A stretch of 41,450 bases of DNA from assembly GCA_947389015.1 (NCBI GenBank), contig CANDVA010000022.1, forward strand, positions 1 through 41,450, given 5' to 3'. Below are positions 16,489 to 24,127 of the stretch, one piece after another (the first letter of the stretch is position 1; every line of letters begins with the position of its first letter). This DNA comes from an uncultured Clostridia bacterium (GTDB lineage: Bacteria; Bacillota; Clostridia; Oscillospirales; Ruminococcaceae). A program made the translations under genes and the position numbers. Below the pieces are notes generated by a model. The model searched no databases. It was not told where the DNA came from and saw nothing but the letters and a program-made list of their open reading frames with translations.

Positions 16489-16525
16489 TACTTCTATTGT
16501 AAAATAGTATCAGGAGGTGATTATT

Positions 16526-16858
16526 TTGCATTATGTTGATTATAAAGAGGTCGGAAAAAGAATTGCCGAACGGCGCAGAGAGCTGGGGTTAAAGCAATGG
16601 CAGGTCAATGAAATGGCGGGGCTGTGCAACAACTATCTTTCAAATGTTGAACGCGCAACCACCGTTATCAGCATTGACGTGCTGATGAAGATTTGCGCGG
16701 CGCTCGATACCACTCCCGACGCGCTTTTGCTTGGAGCGGTCGTCGACGAGGATAACGATTATCTGCGCTCTATGACTAACCGCCTGAAACAGATGTCCTC
16801 TCAGCAGGCGCGGCTCGCGCTCAGTCTTATGGACTGGATACTTTCGCAAAAGCTGTGA
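16526..16858 (+). CDS. XRE-family transcriptional regulator
   Basis: A 110-residue protein whose residues 8-65 form a Cro/CI-type helix-turn-helix: VGKRIAERRRELGLKQWQVNEMAGLCNNYLSNVE followed by SIDVLMKICAALDTTPDALLLG (quoted in parts). The C-terminal 45 residues are helical and may dimerise. The start is probably TTG at 16526, because AGGAGG ends 8 nt before it, whereas the upstream GTG at 16517 overlaps that site. It diverges from the zinc-ribbon gene and likely regulates that gene and itself through the repeats at 16454-16488. Confidence 0.85.
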   Translation: MHYVDYKEVGKRIAERRRELGLKQWQVNEMAGLCNNYLSNVERATTVISIDVLMKICAALDTTPDALLLGAVVDEDNDYLRSMTNRLKQMSSQQARLALSLMDWILSQKL

Positions 16859-16861
16859 AAA

Positions 16862-16888
16862 ATCCCCCCTTAGTCGGGGGGATACGTT
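16862..16888. terminator. Convergent terminator after the XRE gene and the ECF gene
   Basis: ATCCCCCC pairs with GGGGGGAT across a 6-nt loop. The minus-strand tail (ATTTTT) is stronger than the + one (ACGTTTT), so it serves the ECF/coaX unit as well as the XRE gene. Confidence 0.75.
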
Positions 16889-16898
16889 TTAAATTGGG

Positions 16899-17525
16899 TC
16901 AATAGATTTTTGTTCTTTTCTTAACGATACCGATTATAAACACGACCGCGGAGCTTAACACAAGATTTATCGCAAGCTCGACAAGAAAATTCAAGCCGAC
17001 CATTCCCGTAACGACGAACAGCAGAATATTTTCCGCCATATCGCTTTCCGCCGCCATGCCGTTGACGATCTCCATAAAGAACATAAAGCAGCCGAGCAGG
17101 AAAACGCCCGTGTTGACTATCGGCGCGGCTATGCCCGATACTATGACCGCGGCGGTGCGGTTTTTCTTTTCGACCGCGGTGTAGACAAGTCCCGCGCACA
17201 AGCCCGCAAGCGTACCCTTGAGCAGCACCGTAACAAGCGTCGCGGGGACGCTTATCGCCATAAACGCGGCTACGTCGGGCGTAAACATTACGATGACCCC
17301 GAATATGAAGCCGAGCCACGCGCCCGCTTTCCAACCGTACAGCGCCGCGCCGATTATGATCGGCACAAGCGTTAATGTAATGCTGAACGGACCCAATCTT
17401 ATGCCGCTCGCGAATAACTGGAGCACCGCCACAAGAGCGGTGAGCATTCCCATTCCGACTATCGTCTGTGTTTTTATGCCGCGCTTAGGTTTGCGCGGTT
17501 CACCTAAATTAAAGTTGATATCCAT
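16899..17525 (-). CDS. ECF transporter S-component, probably for pantothenate
   Basis: A 208-residue integral membrane protein with five to six transmembrane segments, a GXITLTLVPI-like loop (GPFSITLTLVPIIIGA) and the overall layout of energy-coupling-factor substrate-binding subunits. Such proteins bind a vitamin and join a shared EcfA/A'/T module encoded elsewhere. The gene follows coaX by about 54 nt in the same unit, so pantothenate (PanT-like) is the best guess for the ligand. AAAGGA lies upstream of the ATG. Alternative vitamins cannot be excluded from sequence alone. Confidence 0.8.
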   Translation of the reverse strand: MDINFNLGEPRKPKRGIKTQTIVGMGMLTALVAVLQLFASGIRLGPFSITLTLVPIIIGAALYGWKAGAWLGFIFGVIVMFTPDVAAFMAISVPATLVTVLLKGTLAGLCAGLVYTAVEKKNRTAAVIVSGIAAPIVNTGVFLLGCFMFFMEIVNGMAAESDMAENILLFVVTGMVGLNFLVELAINLVLSSAVVFIIGIVKKRTKIY

Positions 17526-17579
17526 AATTGTTCCTTTGCTGACACTCGGCGGCTTTGCCGATGCATCGCTGTTTGACGG

Positions 17580-18353
17580 TTACTTATTCTTTTTGTATAT
17601 CTCAAGCAAGCCCTCTAAAATAAGGTTTTCGTCGAGTGTGAAGTCGGTCTTGCAGAGGGGCTTTATCACGGACGAATAGCCGCCCGTCGCTATGACGGTA
17701 CACTTTTCGCCGATCTCGCGCTCGAAGCTCTCGATCATTCCGTCGAGCATGAACGCCGTGCCGTTAAGAAGTCCCGAGCGCATACAATCTATCGTGTTCG
17801 TGCCGATCACCTTTTTTATCGGATCGCCTGTTACTCCGACAAGCGGCAGGGCAGCGGTCTTTGCCGCGAGAGCCTCCGCGGATATCTTCACGCCCGGGGC
17901 GATTATTCCTCCGATAAACGCGCCTGTTTTGTCGACAGCGAGAATTTTTGTCGCCGTGCCGAGGTCGATAACGATAGCGGGCAGGGGATAGCGCTCCTTT
18001 GCTCCTACCGCTACCGCAGCCATGTCCGCGCCTAGAGACGCGGGCTCGTCGATCTTGATGTTAAGTCCCGTTTTTATCCCTGGACCTACCGTCATTACCT
18101 TGCAGCCGCATATTTTCTCGACCGCGGCGCGGAGCTGTCCCGTGACGGGCGGCACTACCGACGACAATATCGCGCCGTCTATATCCCCGAAGCGCACGTC
18201 GTAAAGACGCAGTATATCAGCCAGCGATATCGCGTACTGATCCTCCATTCGCGAACGGTCGGTCGAAATGCGCGACTCGAAAACAAGCTGCTCGCTTTCG
18301 TCAAAGCCGCCGAACTGGGTGTTGGTGTTGCCTACGTCTATTGTAAGTATCAT
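17580..18353 (-). CDS. coaX: Type III pantothenate kinase
   Basis: A 257-residue ASKHA-fold kinase that phosphorylates pantothenate in the first step of coenzyme A synthesis. Phosphate-binding motif 1 is at 5-12 (DVGNTNTQ), and the central IDLGTATK and GGIIAPGV motifs are as expected for CoaX; the length is typical. The ATG at 18353 is chosen because GGGAGGA lies 6 nt upstream. The frame is open for 34 more codons without a site. It sits between a membrane protein gene and the ECF S-component, suggesting a pantothenate uptake-and-activation unit. Confidence 0.95.
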   Translation of the reverse strand: MILTIDVGNTNTQFGGFDESEQLVFESRISTDRSRMEDQYAISLADILRLYDVRFGDIDGAILSSVVPPVTGQLRAAVEKICGCKVMTVGPGIKTGLNIKIDEPASLGADMAAVAVGAKERYPLPAIVIDLGTATKILAVDKTGAFIGGIIAPGVKISAEALAAKTAALPLVGVTGDPIKKVIGTNTIDCMRSGLLNGTAFMLDGMIESFEREIGEKCTVIATGGYSSVIKPLCKTDFTLDENLILEGLLEIYKKNK

Positions 18354-18376
18354 GGTTTGTCCTCCCATTACTGCAT

Positions 18377-18997
18377 TTATATTTTTTCTTCGGTCATAAA
18401 TTCCGAATAAAGGCGGAGATTTTCCTCGGTCGCGGGGAGCTTTAACATTGTGCATTCGAGCTTGCCCCGGGAATTAAAGCAGAGCTGTCCGTCCTCGACT
18501 TTGGCGGCGGTATTTCTCGGCTTTATGTCGCCGAACATATACACGCCCTTTTTGGTTATGTACGCGCCGTTAAAAAAAGCGGCAACCGCAAATATGACCG
18601 CGAGAAGCGCCCGCGCTTCCGTCAGATTTCGCTCGCGGTCGTACTCTTCCCGATATTTGGAGAGCAGCTTTTCCGTCGCGGACTGCTCGATCTCGGGCGA
18701 AACCGGGTTCTTGACCCCCCAATTATAATACTCCATATGGAATTGAACAAAGCCGAGCCTCTCCAGATCGTCAATAGTCTTTTTTTGTTTAACGCAGGGA
18801 GCTATGCCCGAAACCGTCATGACCGCACCCAAAACCGCGCAGACGGTATTGCACACAAATACGTCGATTTTCGCGGGACGTTTCACGCGGATAATGCCCG
18901 CTTTTTTCGCTCTGACGCGCGATATCACGGAGGACACGGCAAACCATAATACCGCCGCGATAATAAGTCCGATCAGAATTATATCCCATACGTTCAT
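18377..18997 (-). CDS. Membrane protein of unknown function
   Basis: A 206-residue protein with three predicted transmembrane helices (about 4-25, 48-67, 130-147) and a charged loop of about 60 residues between the second and third. The C-terminal 55 residues form a beta-rich cytosolic domain that could be pleckstrin-like; no family is recognised. GGGAGGA lies 6 nt before the ATG. It is the first gene of the coaX unit, behind its own promoter. A role in coenzyme A supply is not implied by the sequence. Confidence 0.7.
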   Translation of the reverse strand: MNVWDIILIGLIIAAVLWFAVSSVISRVRAKKAGIIRVKRPAKIDVFVCNTVCAVLGAVMTVSGIAPCVKQKKTIDDLERLGFVQFHMEYYNWGVKNPVSPEIEQSATEKLLSKYREEYDRERNLTEARALLAVIFAVAAFFNGAYITKKGVYMFGDIKPRNTAAKVEDGQLCFNSRGKLECTMLKLPATEENLRLYSEFMTEEKI

Positions 18998-19025
18998 GTG
19001 CTGTCCTCCCTTGATGTTTTACCTT

Positions 19026-19054
19026 ATTATATCACGTTTTCGCGGAAAAATCAA
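19026..19054 (-). promoter_or_regulatory. Promoter of the membrane protein-coaX-ECF unit
   Basis: On the minus strand TTGATT (19054-19049), a 17-bp spacer and TATAAT (19031-19026). It begins 5 bp after the stop of the ABM gene. Confidence 0.65.
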
Positions 19055-19059
19055 TCGTT

Positions 19060-19392
19060 TTATCTGCGGAGAAAACCGCTGTCGCTCTCGGGCAAGCCGT
19101 TTATGTCGGAAACGTAGCGCTCGGCGCGCATATGCAGGTCGTACTTTTCGCGCAGCTCGGCGATCTCTTTCATCATCGGCGAGGCGTGGTGACGGTCGAG
19201 CGCCTGCTGATCCTCCCAGATATCGATAAGCAGCACGGTCTCGGGGTCGCTTAGCGGGAGGAAGTACTCGTACCGAAGATTTCCGCGCTCCTGACGTATG
19301 CGCCCGGCAATGCCTCGGAGTTCCATTTCCTCGGCGAATTTCCTCGCCGCGCCGTCTTTTCCCGTGTAGTACAAATTCATTACAAGGCTCAT
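19060..19392 (-). CDS. ABM-family putative monooxygenase (YgiN-like)
   Basis: A 110-residue ferredoxin-like fold protein of the antibiotic biosynthesis monooxygenase family. The typical pattern is present: an N-terminal strand, CCV-less helix, and LLIDIWEDQQALDRHHASPMM near 56-77, which is the signature W/E-D---L--H--S block. Members act as quinol or small-aromatic monooxygenases, usually as dimers without cofactor. AAGGAG lies 5 nt before the ATG. The downstream neighbour has its own promoter. Substrate unknown. Confidence 0.8.
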   Translation of the reverse strand: MSLVMNLYYTGKDGAARKFAEEMELRGIAGRIRQERGNLRYEYFLPLSDPETVLLIDIWEDQQALDRHHASPMMKEIAELREKYDLHMRAERYVSDINGLPESDSGFLRR

Positions 19393-19401
19393 TTTCGCTC
19401 C

Positions 19402-19845
19402 TTATTTCTTTACCTCTAATATCATATTTATATGCTCGATACCGTCGTCGTCGAAGGGCTCGGAGCACTGCACGAAGCCGAATTTCTCGTAAAAGCCCTT
19501 GGCGTAGTGCTGAGCCATAATTTTGAGCTTGTCCGTTTTGTACTTCTCAAGTGCGAATTTTATGCCCTCGCGCATAATAACCGCGCCGTAGCCCCGGCTT
19601 CGCCGAACGGTGATTATTCGTCCGATAGACGCCTCCTCGAACGCAACGCCCTTGTCGAGCGTGCGCAGATACGCGATTATCCCGTTCTCGTCACGCAGCC
19701 ATATGTGATAAGCGTTTCTGTCCTTATCGTCAAGCTCGCGGTAGGGGCATTTCTGCTCTACGACGAAAATATCCACACGCGCTTGGATTATATCGTAAAG
19801 CTCCTCGGTCGACAGCTCCGAGAAATGTTTGATCATCAGTTCCAT
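19402..19845 (-). CDS. ElaA-like GNAT acetyltransferase
   Basis: A 147-residue GNAT protein matching the ElaA layout: an N-terminal FSELSTEELYDIIQARVDIFVVEQ block, then YRELDDKD and a Arg-rich acetyl-CoA loop (GRIITVRRSRGYGAVIM), ending AQHYAKGFYEKFGFVQCSEPFDDDGIEH (both quoted in part). GGAGG lies 5 nt before the ATG. It follows the deaminase gene with only 1 nt between stop and start. The acceptor of ElaA proteins is not well defined. Confidence 0.87.
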   Translation of the reverse strand: MELMIKHFSELSTEELYDIIQARVDIFVVEQKCPYRELDDKDRNAYHIWLRDENGIIAYLRTLDKGVAFEEASIGRIITVRRSRGYGAVIMREGIKFALEKYKTDKLKIMAQHYAKGFYEKFGFVQCSEPFDDDGIEHINMILEVKK

Positions 19846-19846
19846 T

Positions 19847-20281
19847 TTAACCTCCGAATCTTTCCAATAAGTTTTCGGGATATGCCTTTGTCCAATGGTA
19901 CGGCTGCAATTCTTTCAGTGAAACGAACATCGGGGAATTATCCTCCGTTGTAACCGCGCATTGAACGCCGCCGCCCCAAAATCTCAGCCGCTCCTGACAG
20001 ATACCGCACGGAGACAAAACCTTATACGGCGAGCTTTCGTCATCGCGGACAAGGCAAAGGCAGTGCGTTACGCGCTCGTTGAATTTGTGGGCTTCGAGCA
20101 TTGCGCCCGTTTCTATGCACAAAGCGACGGAAGCATTCGCGCATTCAATTGAAACGCTTGTGTAAAATTTACCGTTCTCTGTACGGACTACCGCCGCGCC
20201 GCCCCAACCTGTCGGATAACGGCGTTCGATAAGCTCAGCGGCGCGTTCGTACATTTCCCGTTCAATGTCGGTATTACTCAT
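19847..20281 (-). CDS. Cytidine deaminase-like zinc hydrolase
   Basis: A 144-residue CDA-fold protein with the zinc site of small bacterial cytidine deaminases: Cys55-Ile-Glu57 (Glu as proton shuttle) and PCGIC (Cys92, Cys95). The SIECANASVALCIETGA context is close to both cytidine and blasticidin-S deaminases, so the substrate could be a nucleoside or an aminocytosine antibiotic. The ATG at 20281 has AAAGGA 6 nt upstream. The frame extends upstream, but without protein-like character. Second gene of a four-gene minus-strand unit with two GNATs, which hints at small-molecule detoxification. Confidence 0.82.
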   Translation of the reverse strand: MSNTDIEREMYERAAELIERRYPTGWGGAAVVRTENGKFYTSVSIECANASVALCIETGAMLEAHKFNERVTHCLCLVRDDESSPYKVLSPCGICQERLRFWGGGVQCAVTTEDNSPMFVSLKELQPYHWTKAYPENLLERFGG

Positions 20282-20330
20282 TTTTGATCCTTTCATATTC
20301 GGAACCTCTTTATGTATCGGCCGCTCGGTT

Positions 20331-20891
20331 TCAAAAGCTTGCATTGTATTCCTCCGCGAGTATACCGTAAACGCGGGTGTCGCAGATGCCCGCATTGTTG
20401 AAATCGGCTTGACGAAGTGTGCCCTCGTACTTCATTCCGCACTTTTCCATAACCTTTCCGGAATTGGGATTTCTCGGGTCGTGCTCCGAGTAAACGCGGT
20501 TTACGCCGACCTCCTCGAAAAAGAATTGGATAACCGCCGCCAACGCTTCGCTCGTGTATCCTTGCCGCCACCACTTCTCGCCGATACAGTAACCTATCTC
20601 GACGCTCCGAGCCTTTTCATTGAACGCGACCGCGCCTATCGACCCTATGGGCTCGCCAAGCTCTTTGAGCACTATCGCCCAATCGTAAGTATCAATTTTC
20701 TTGTAGTTTTCCAACTGAAAATTTATGTAATCGCGCATTGCCGAAATATCGCGGTAGGTTTCCCAGCGCAGGAATTTTGTTACCGCGTCGCTTGACGTCC
20801 AGTTTTTAAACGCGAGCTGTGCGTCGTCCGCGGTAAATCTCCGAAGTATCAGTCGCTCCGTTTCGAGTGTTATTGTGCCTTTGTGTTCCAT
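20331..20891 (-). CDS. RimJ/RimL-type GNAT acetyltransferase
   Basis: A 186-residue acetyltransferase of the RimJ/RimL class: TERLILRRFTADDAQLAF at 11-28, the acetyl-CoA motif GYCIGEKWWRQGYTSEAL near 101-118, and DPRNPNSGKVMEKCGMKYEG as motif B. This class acetylates protein N-termini or small antibiotics; which one cannot be told here. AGAGGTGG lies upstream of the ATG at 20891. It is the first gene of a four-gene unit behind a consensus promoter. Confidence 0.88.
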   Translation of the reverse strand: MEHKGTITLETERLILRRFTADDAQLAFKNWTSSDAVTKFLRWETYRDISAMRDYINFQLENYKKIDTYDWAIVLKELGEPIGSIGAVAFNEKARSVEIGYCIGEKWWRQGYTSEALAAVIQFFFEEVGVNRVYSEHDPRNPNSGKVMEKCGMKYEGTLRQADFNNAGICDTRVYGILAEEYNASF

Positions 20892-20920
20892 ATTTCCACC
20901 TCTTTTTGATCATTATCTTA

Positions 20921-20949
20921 ATTATATCATAACGGGTATTTTTTGTCAA
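20921..20949 (-). promoter_or_regulatory. Consensus promoter of the GNAT-deaminase unit
   Basis: On the minus strand a perfect TTGACA (20949-20944), a 17-bp spacer and a perfect TATAAT (20926-20921). Confidence 0.8.
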
Positions 20950-20976
20950 TCGTTGACTTTCGCTTATGAAAAGTTA

Positions 20977-21005
20977 TTGACAATAAAAAATCAAAGTGAT
21001 AAAAT
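20977..21005 (+). promoter_or_regulatory. Promoter of the CPBP protease gene
   Basis: TTGACA (20977-20982), a 17-bp spacer and TAAAAT (21000-21005), followed by a 48-bp leader. It diverges from the GNAT promoter, with 27 bp between the two -35 boxes. Confidence 0.65.
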
Positions 21006-21053
21006 AAAAACAATTGAATATATAAATTTGTAACTTTACTTGGAGGGTATATT

Positions 21054-22043
21054 ATGCAAGACTCGGAAGAACGGTCTGTCAAGAAAGCGCTAAGATCGGA
21101 CATAAACAGGATATCCTTGGCTATAATCGTCAATACGGTAATAATGGCGGCAGTCTCCGTTACCGGTATGGCAGCGCGGCTGGTTATTGCGGCTCTTCGG
21201 TCGGGCGCCGCCGACCCGAACAGAGCGTTTGACGAAATAATCAATAATGCGGAATTCTGGAAAAGCACATCGGAAAGCGGTATCGAATATCTGATCTTCA
21301 GTGTGCTGGGAACGCTTTCCGTATATCTTATCATAAGAAAAAAAGCGCCGTTGACGCAAGTTTTTGATAAAAACAAAACGATGAGCGGCGTTTCATTCTT
21401 TAAATGCTTGTGTGTGTTTATGGGTATACAGCTTCCGACGGTGCTTCTGAATATGGCGGTGGAAGCGGGGCTCAATCAATTCGGACTTACGGCAGAGGGC
21501 GGTATGGAAACGGCTGCCTCCCAAAGCTTGACGGTATCGATGTTTGTTTACAGCGGCTTGATCGGTCCGATAGCCGAGGAGCTGATATACCGCGGATTTG
21601 TAATGCGCGCTCTGGAAAAGTACGGAAAGCCTTTCGCCGTTGTTATGTCGTCCGTTTTCTTTGGGGTTATGCATCAAAATCTTATCCAATCCGTATTCGC
21701 GGTCGGCGTGGGTCTGATATTGGGTTATGTCGCCATGAATTATTCCGTTAAGTGGTCTATTCTTCTGCACGTTATAAATAACTGCATATTCGGCGATGTG
21801 CTGTCGTGGGCGCTGAAGGATCTGTCGGCGACTGTTCAGGACGCGGTAATGTGGGGTATATTGGGCTCGTTTTTTGTTCTCGCGTGTTTAATATTGATAA
21901 GAGAACGCAAAAAGGCAGCGGAGAACGTCAAGTCCTGCTTATGCGAAAAGAAATACTATCTGTATACGTTGGGCTCGGTGTGGTTCCTTGTGTTTTTTAT
22001 CGGCAGCGTTATTATGGGCTTGCAGGTGATCGAGAAAATCTGA
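21054..22043 (+). CDS. CPBP (CAAX protease/Abi) family membrane metalloprotease
   Basis: A 329-residue integral membrane protein with about eight hydrophobic segments. The three CPBP signature motifs are present: EELIYRGF (Glu175, Glu176, Arg180), FFGVMHQN (His207) and LLHVINN (His239), which form the intramembrane metal site. The family cleaves or processes membrane or lipidated peptides, and some members give bacteriocin self-immunity. TGGAGGG lies 6 nt before the ATG. Monocistronic. It lies just upstream of the spoVA operon but has its own promoter, and a link to spores is not shown. Confidence 0.88.
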   Translation: MQDSEERSVKKALRSDINRISLAIIVNTVIMAAVSVTGMAARLVIAALRSGAADPNRAFDEIINNAEFWKSTSESGIEYLIFSVLGTLSVYLIIRKKAPLTQVFDKNKTMSGVSFFKCLCVFMGIQLPTVLLNMAVEAGLNQFGLTAEGGMETAASQSLTVSMFVYSGLIGPIAEELIYRGFVMRALEKYGKPFAVVMSSVFFGVMHQNLIQSVFAVGVGLILGYVAMNYSVKWSILLHVINNCIFGDVLSWALKDLSATVQDAVMWGILGSFFVLACLILIRERKKAAENVKSCLCEKKYYLYTLGSVWFLVFFIGSVIMGLQVIEKI

Positions 22044-22113
22044 AAACACTTTAAACTTCGGGCTTGCGCACAAAGTTTTTTCGGGTGCGGCCGTTTTCCG
22101 TTTTGGTTCGGTT

Positions 22114-22147
22114 GCAAGCTTGCAGCTTATATATCAGAACATGTTCT
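22114..22147. promoter_or_regulatory. Two palindromes upstream of spoVAC
   Basis: GCAAGCTTGC (22114-22123) and AGAACATGTTCT (22136-22147) are perfect 10-bp and 12-bp palindromes about 100-130 bp before spoVAC. The rest of the 200-bp gap (22044-22246) is AT-rich and shows no gene. A weak sigma-G-like pair, CGTATT (22183-22188) and CAAAATA (22206-22212) with a 17-bp spacer, is closer to the gene but unconvincing. Confidence 0.3.
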
Positions 22148-22246
22148 CAAATAAAAAGTCAAATTTTACTATATTTCAAAATCGTATTTTTTCGCTCTTT
22201 TTCAACAAAATATTCGTATAACGGAGATTGAAAGGAGCGATCTTTT

Positions 22247-22690
22247 ATGAATATATCCAATCAGGAATACGGCAAGCTTGCCAAGCGTCATTCTCACCCG
22301 TCGGCGATGTACAAGACCATTCCGCTGGCGTTCGTTATCGGCGGAGGAATATGTGTACTCGGCGAGGCGCTGCTGAATATGTATCAGGCGTTCGGACTCG
22401 ATCCCGACGAATCGGGAATGTGGACTTCCATGACGCTTATCTTCCTGTCCGCAATGTTTACGGGACTGAAGCTCTATGACCGCATAGCGCAGCACGCGGG
22501 CGCGGGTACTCTCGTGCCTATTACGGGATTTGCGAACTCGGTCGTGTCGCCCGCGCTGGACTTCAAAAGCGAGGGGTATGTGCTCGGACTGGGCGCTAAG
22601 ATGTTCGTTATCGCGGGTCCCGTAATAGTATACGGTATTTCGGCTTCGATAGTCTACGGAGTTATATATTATATAACCACACTGTTTTAA
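22247..22690 (+). CDS. spoVAC: Stage V sporulation protein AC
   Basis: A 147-residue membrane protein of the SpoVA complex in the inner spore membrane, which moves calcium-dipicolinate into the forespore and out during germination. The family sequence is clear: an N-terminal SNQEYGKLAKRHSHPS, four hydrophobic helices, and the GAGTLVPITGFANSVVSPALDFKSEG block at about 84-109 (quoted in parts). SpoVAC is the mechanosensitive channel subunit in Bacillus. AAAGGAG lies 9 nt before the ATG. First of three genes in the minimal spoVAC-D-EB operon typical of Clostridia. Confidence 0.96.
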   Translation: MNISNQEYGKLAKRHSHPSAMYKTIPLAFVIGGGICVLGEALLNMYQAFGLDPDESGMWTSMTLIFLSAMFTGLKLYDRIAQHAGAGTLVPITGFANSVVSPALDFKSEGYVLGLGAKMFVIAGPVIVYGISASIVYGVIYYITTLF

Positions 22691-22700
22691 GGGGGATATT

Positions 22701-23705
22701 ATGGCAATTTGCGAGGGAAAAACGTTTAAATTCGGCAACGCCTCAATATCCGAATGGGCGTCCGTAGTCGGCAAGGTCGAGGGCGAGGGTCCGCACGGCG
22801 ACGAGTTTGACGAGGTTCTGGAGGACAACAAGGACAATATGGACACATGGGAGCAGGCGGAGGCTCAATTGCAGAAAAAGGCGCTGCAGCACGCTATGGA
22901 CAAGGCTAAGCTCTGTCCCGAGAAAATGGACCTGATATTCGCGGGCGATCTGCTCAATCAATGCACGGGTTCGTCTTACGGGCTGAAGGAGTTTTATATC
23001 CCGTTTCTGGGAGTGTACGGCGCTTGCTCGACGTTTGCGGAGTGTCTGCTGCTGTCGGCTTGTATGGTCAACGCGGGGTATGTCGACAACTGTTCGGCGG
23101 TGACCAGCTCGCACTTCTCGTCGGCGGAAAGACAGTTCCGTTTTCCGCTGAACTACGGCGGGGTGCGTACCCCCACGTCGCAATGGACTGCTACGGCGGC
23201 GGGCGCGGCGATACTCAACTCGGCGTTAAAGCCGCCGTATATACGCGCGGGAACCGTCGGGAAAATTCAGGATATGGGCATCACAGATCTGAACAATATG
23301 GGCGCGGCTATGGCGGGCGCGGCTTATGATACGATCTCGCGGCACTTCAAGCACATGGGTACTCACCCCGAAAGCTATGATGTTATCGTAACGGGAGACC
23401 TCGGACAGGTCGGCAGCGATATGCTGTACGAACTGTTTCAGCGTGACGGCGTGTCGTTAAAGGAACACCACCAAGACTGCGGATTGCTGATATACGACCG
23501 CGAACGGCAGGACGTTCACGCGGGAGGCTCGGGCTGCGGCTGCTCGGCTTCAATGATGTGCGCGCATTTTCTTGACCGAGTGAAGAGCGGCGAGCTGAAA
23601 CGTATACTGTATGTCGCAACAGGCGCGCTTATGTCGCCGACTATGGTACAGCAGGGCGGCTCGATCCCGGGGATCGCGCACGCGGTGGAAATAAGTTACA
23701 CTTGA
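22701..23705 (+). CDS. spoVAD: Stage V sporulation protein AD
   Basis: A 334-residue thiolase-fold protein that binds dipicolinic acid and is part of the SpoVA channel, exposed on the outer side of the inner spore membrane. It is soluble and has no signal peptide. Family blocks include the start KTFKFGNASISEWASVVGKVEGEGP (quoted in full only in its first part: KTFKFGNASISEW), VYGACSTFAE, the GGVRTPTSQWTATAAGA segment, and GALMSPTMVQQGGSIPGIAHAV near the C-terminus. GGGGG lies upstream of the ATG and the gap from spoVAC is 10 nt. Confidence 0.96.
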   Translation: MAICEGKTFKFGNASISEWASVVGKVEGEGPHGDEFDEVLEDNKDNMDTWEQAEAQLQKKALQHAMDKAKLCPEKMDLIFAGDLLNQCTGSSYGLKEFYIPFLGVYGACSTFAECLLLSACMVNAGYVDNCSAVTSSHFSSAERQFRFPLNYGGVRTPTSQWTATAAGAAILNSALKPPYIRAGTVGKIQDMGITDLNNMGAAMAGAAYDTISRHFKHMGTHPESYDVIVTGDLGQVGSDMLYELFQRDGVSLKEHHQDCGLLIYDRERQDVHAGGSGCGCSASMMCAHFLDRVKSGELKRILYVATGALMSPTMVQQGGSIPGIAHAVEISYT

Positions 23706-23720
23706 TAGGGGGCAAATTTT

Positions 23721-24098
23721 ATGGATATGCTTATGGAATATGTATGGGCGTTTCTTATCGGAGGACTGCTTTGTGCGATCGGACAGGTGCTTATTGATTT
23801 AACAAAGCTCACGCCGGCGAGAATTCTTACGTCTTATGTGGTAGCGGGGGTCGTGCTGGGCGGACTGGGCTGGTATCAGCCTATCGTCGATCTGGCGGGC
23901 GGCGGCGCTACCGTGCCGCTGACGGGGTTCGGTCATCTGCTCGCGAAGGGAGTCCGCAAGGCGGTCGATATGAACGGATTTATCGGGATTTTTATGGGCG
24001 GATTTACCTCGGCGGCGGTCGGGATCTCCGCGGCGATATTCTTCGGGCTGGTCGCGGCGCTTATATTCAAGAGCGGTAGCAAGATCAACGAAGCATAA
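23721..24098 (+). CDS. spoVAEB: Stage V sporulation protein AE (AEB)
   Basis: A 125-residue membrane protein, the third SpoVA channel subunit. It has four hydrophobic stretches and the conserved PLTGFGHLLAKGVRKAVDMNGF segment near 73-94 (quoted in part: PLTGFGHLLAKGV). AGGGGG lies about 9 nt before the ATG and the gap from spoVAD is 15 nt. The operon ends at a strong terminator 4 bp after this stop. No spoVAA, spoVAB or spoVAF is present here, as is usual in Clostridia. Confidence 0.95.
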   Translation: MDMLMEYVWAFLIGGLLCAIGQVLIDLTKLTPARILTSYVVAGVVLGGLGWYQPIVDLAGGGATVPLTGFGHLLAKGVRKAVDMNGFIGIFMGGFTSAAVGISAAIFFGLVAALIFKSGSKINEA

Positions 24099-24101
24099 CG
24101 A

Positions 24102-24127
24102 AACGGGGGTTTTACGCCCCCGTTTTT
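24102..24127. terminator. Terminator after the spoVA operon
   Basis: AACGGGGG pairs with CCCCCGTT across a 7-nt loop, with a T-run at 24123-24127. The VOC gene ends at 24126 on the other strand, so the stop codon of that gene lies in the T-run. Confidence 0.9.

Noticed and set aside
22136-22147. AGAACATGTTCT as a LexA/SOS box
   Set aside because: The Bacillota SOS box has GAAC-N4-GTTC; here only 2 bases separate the halves.
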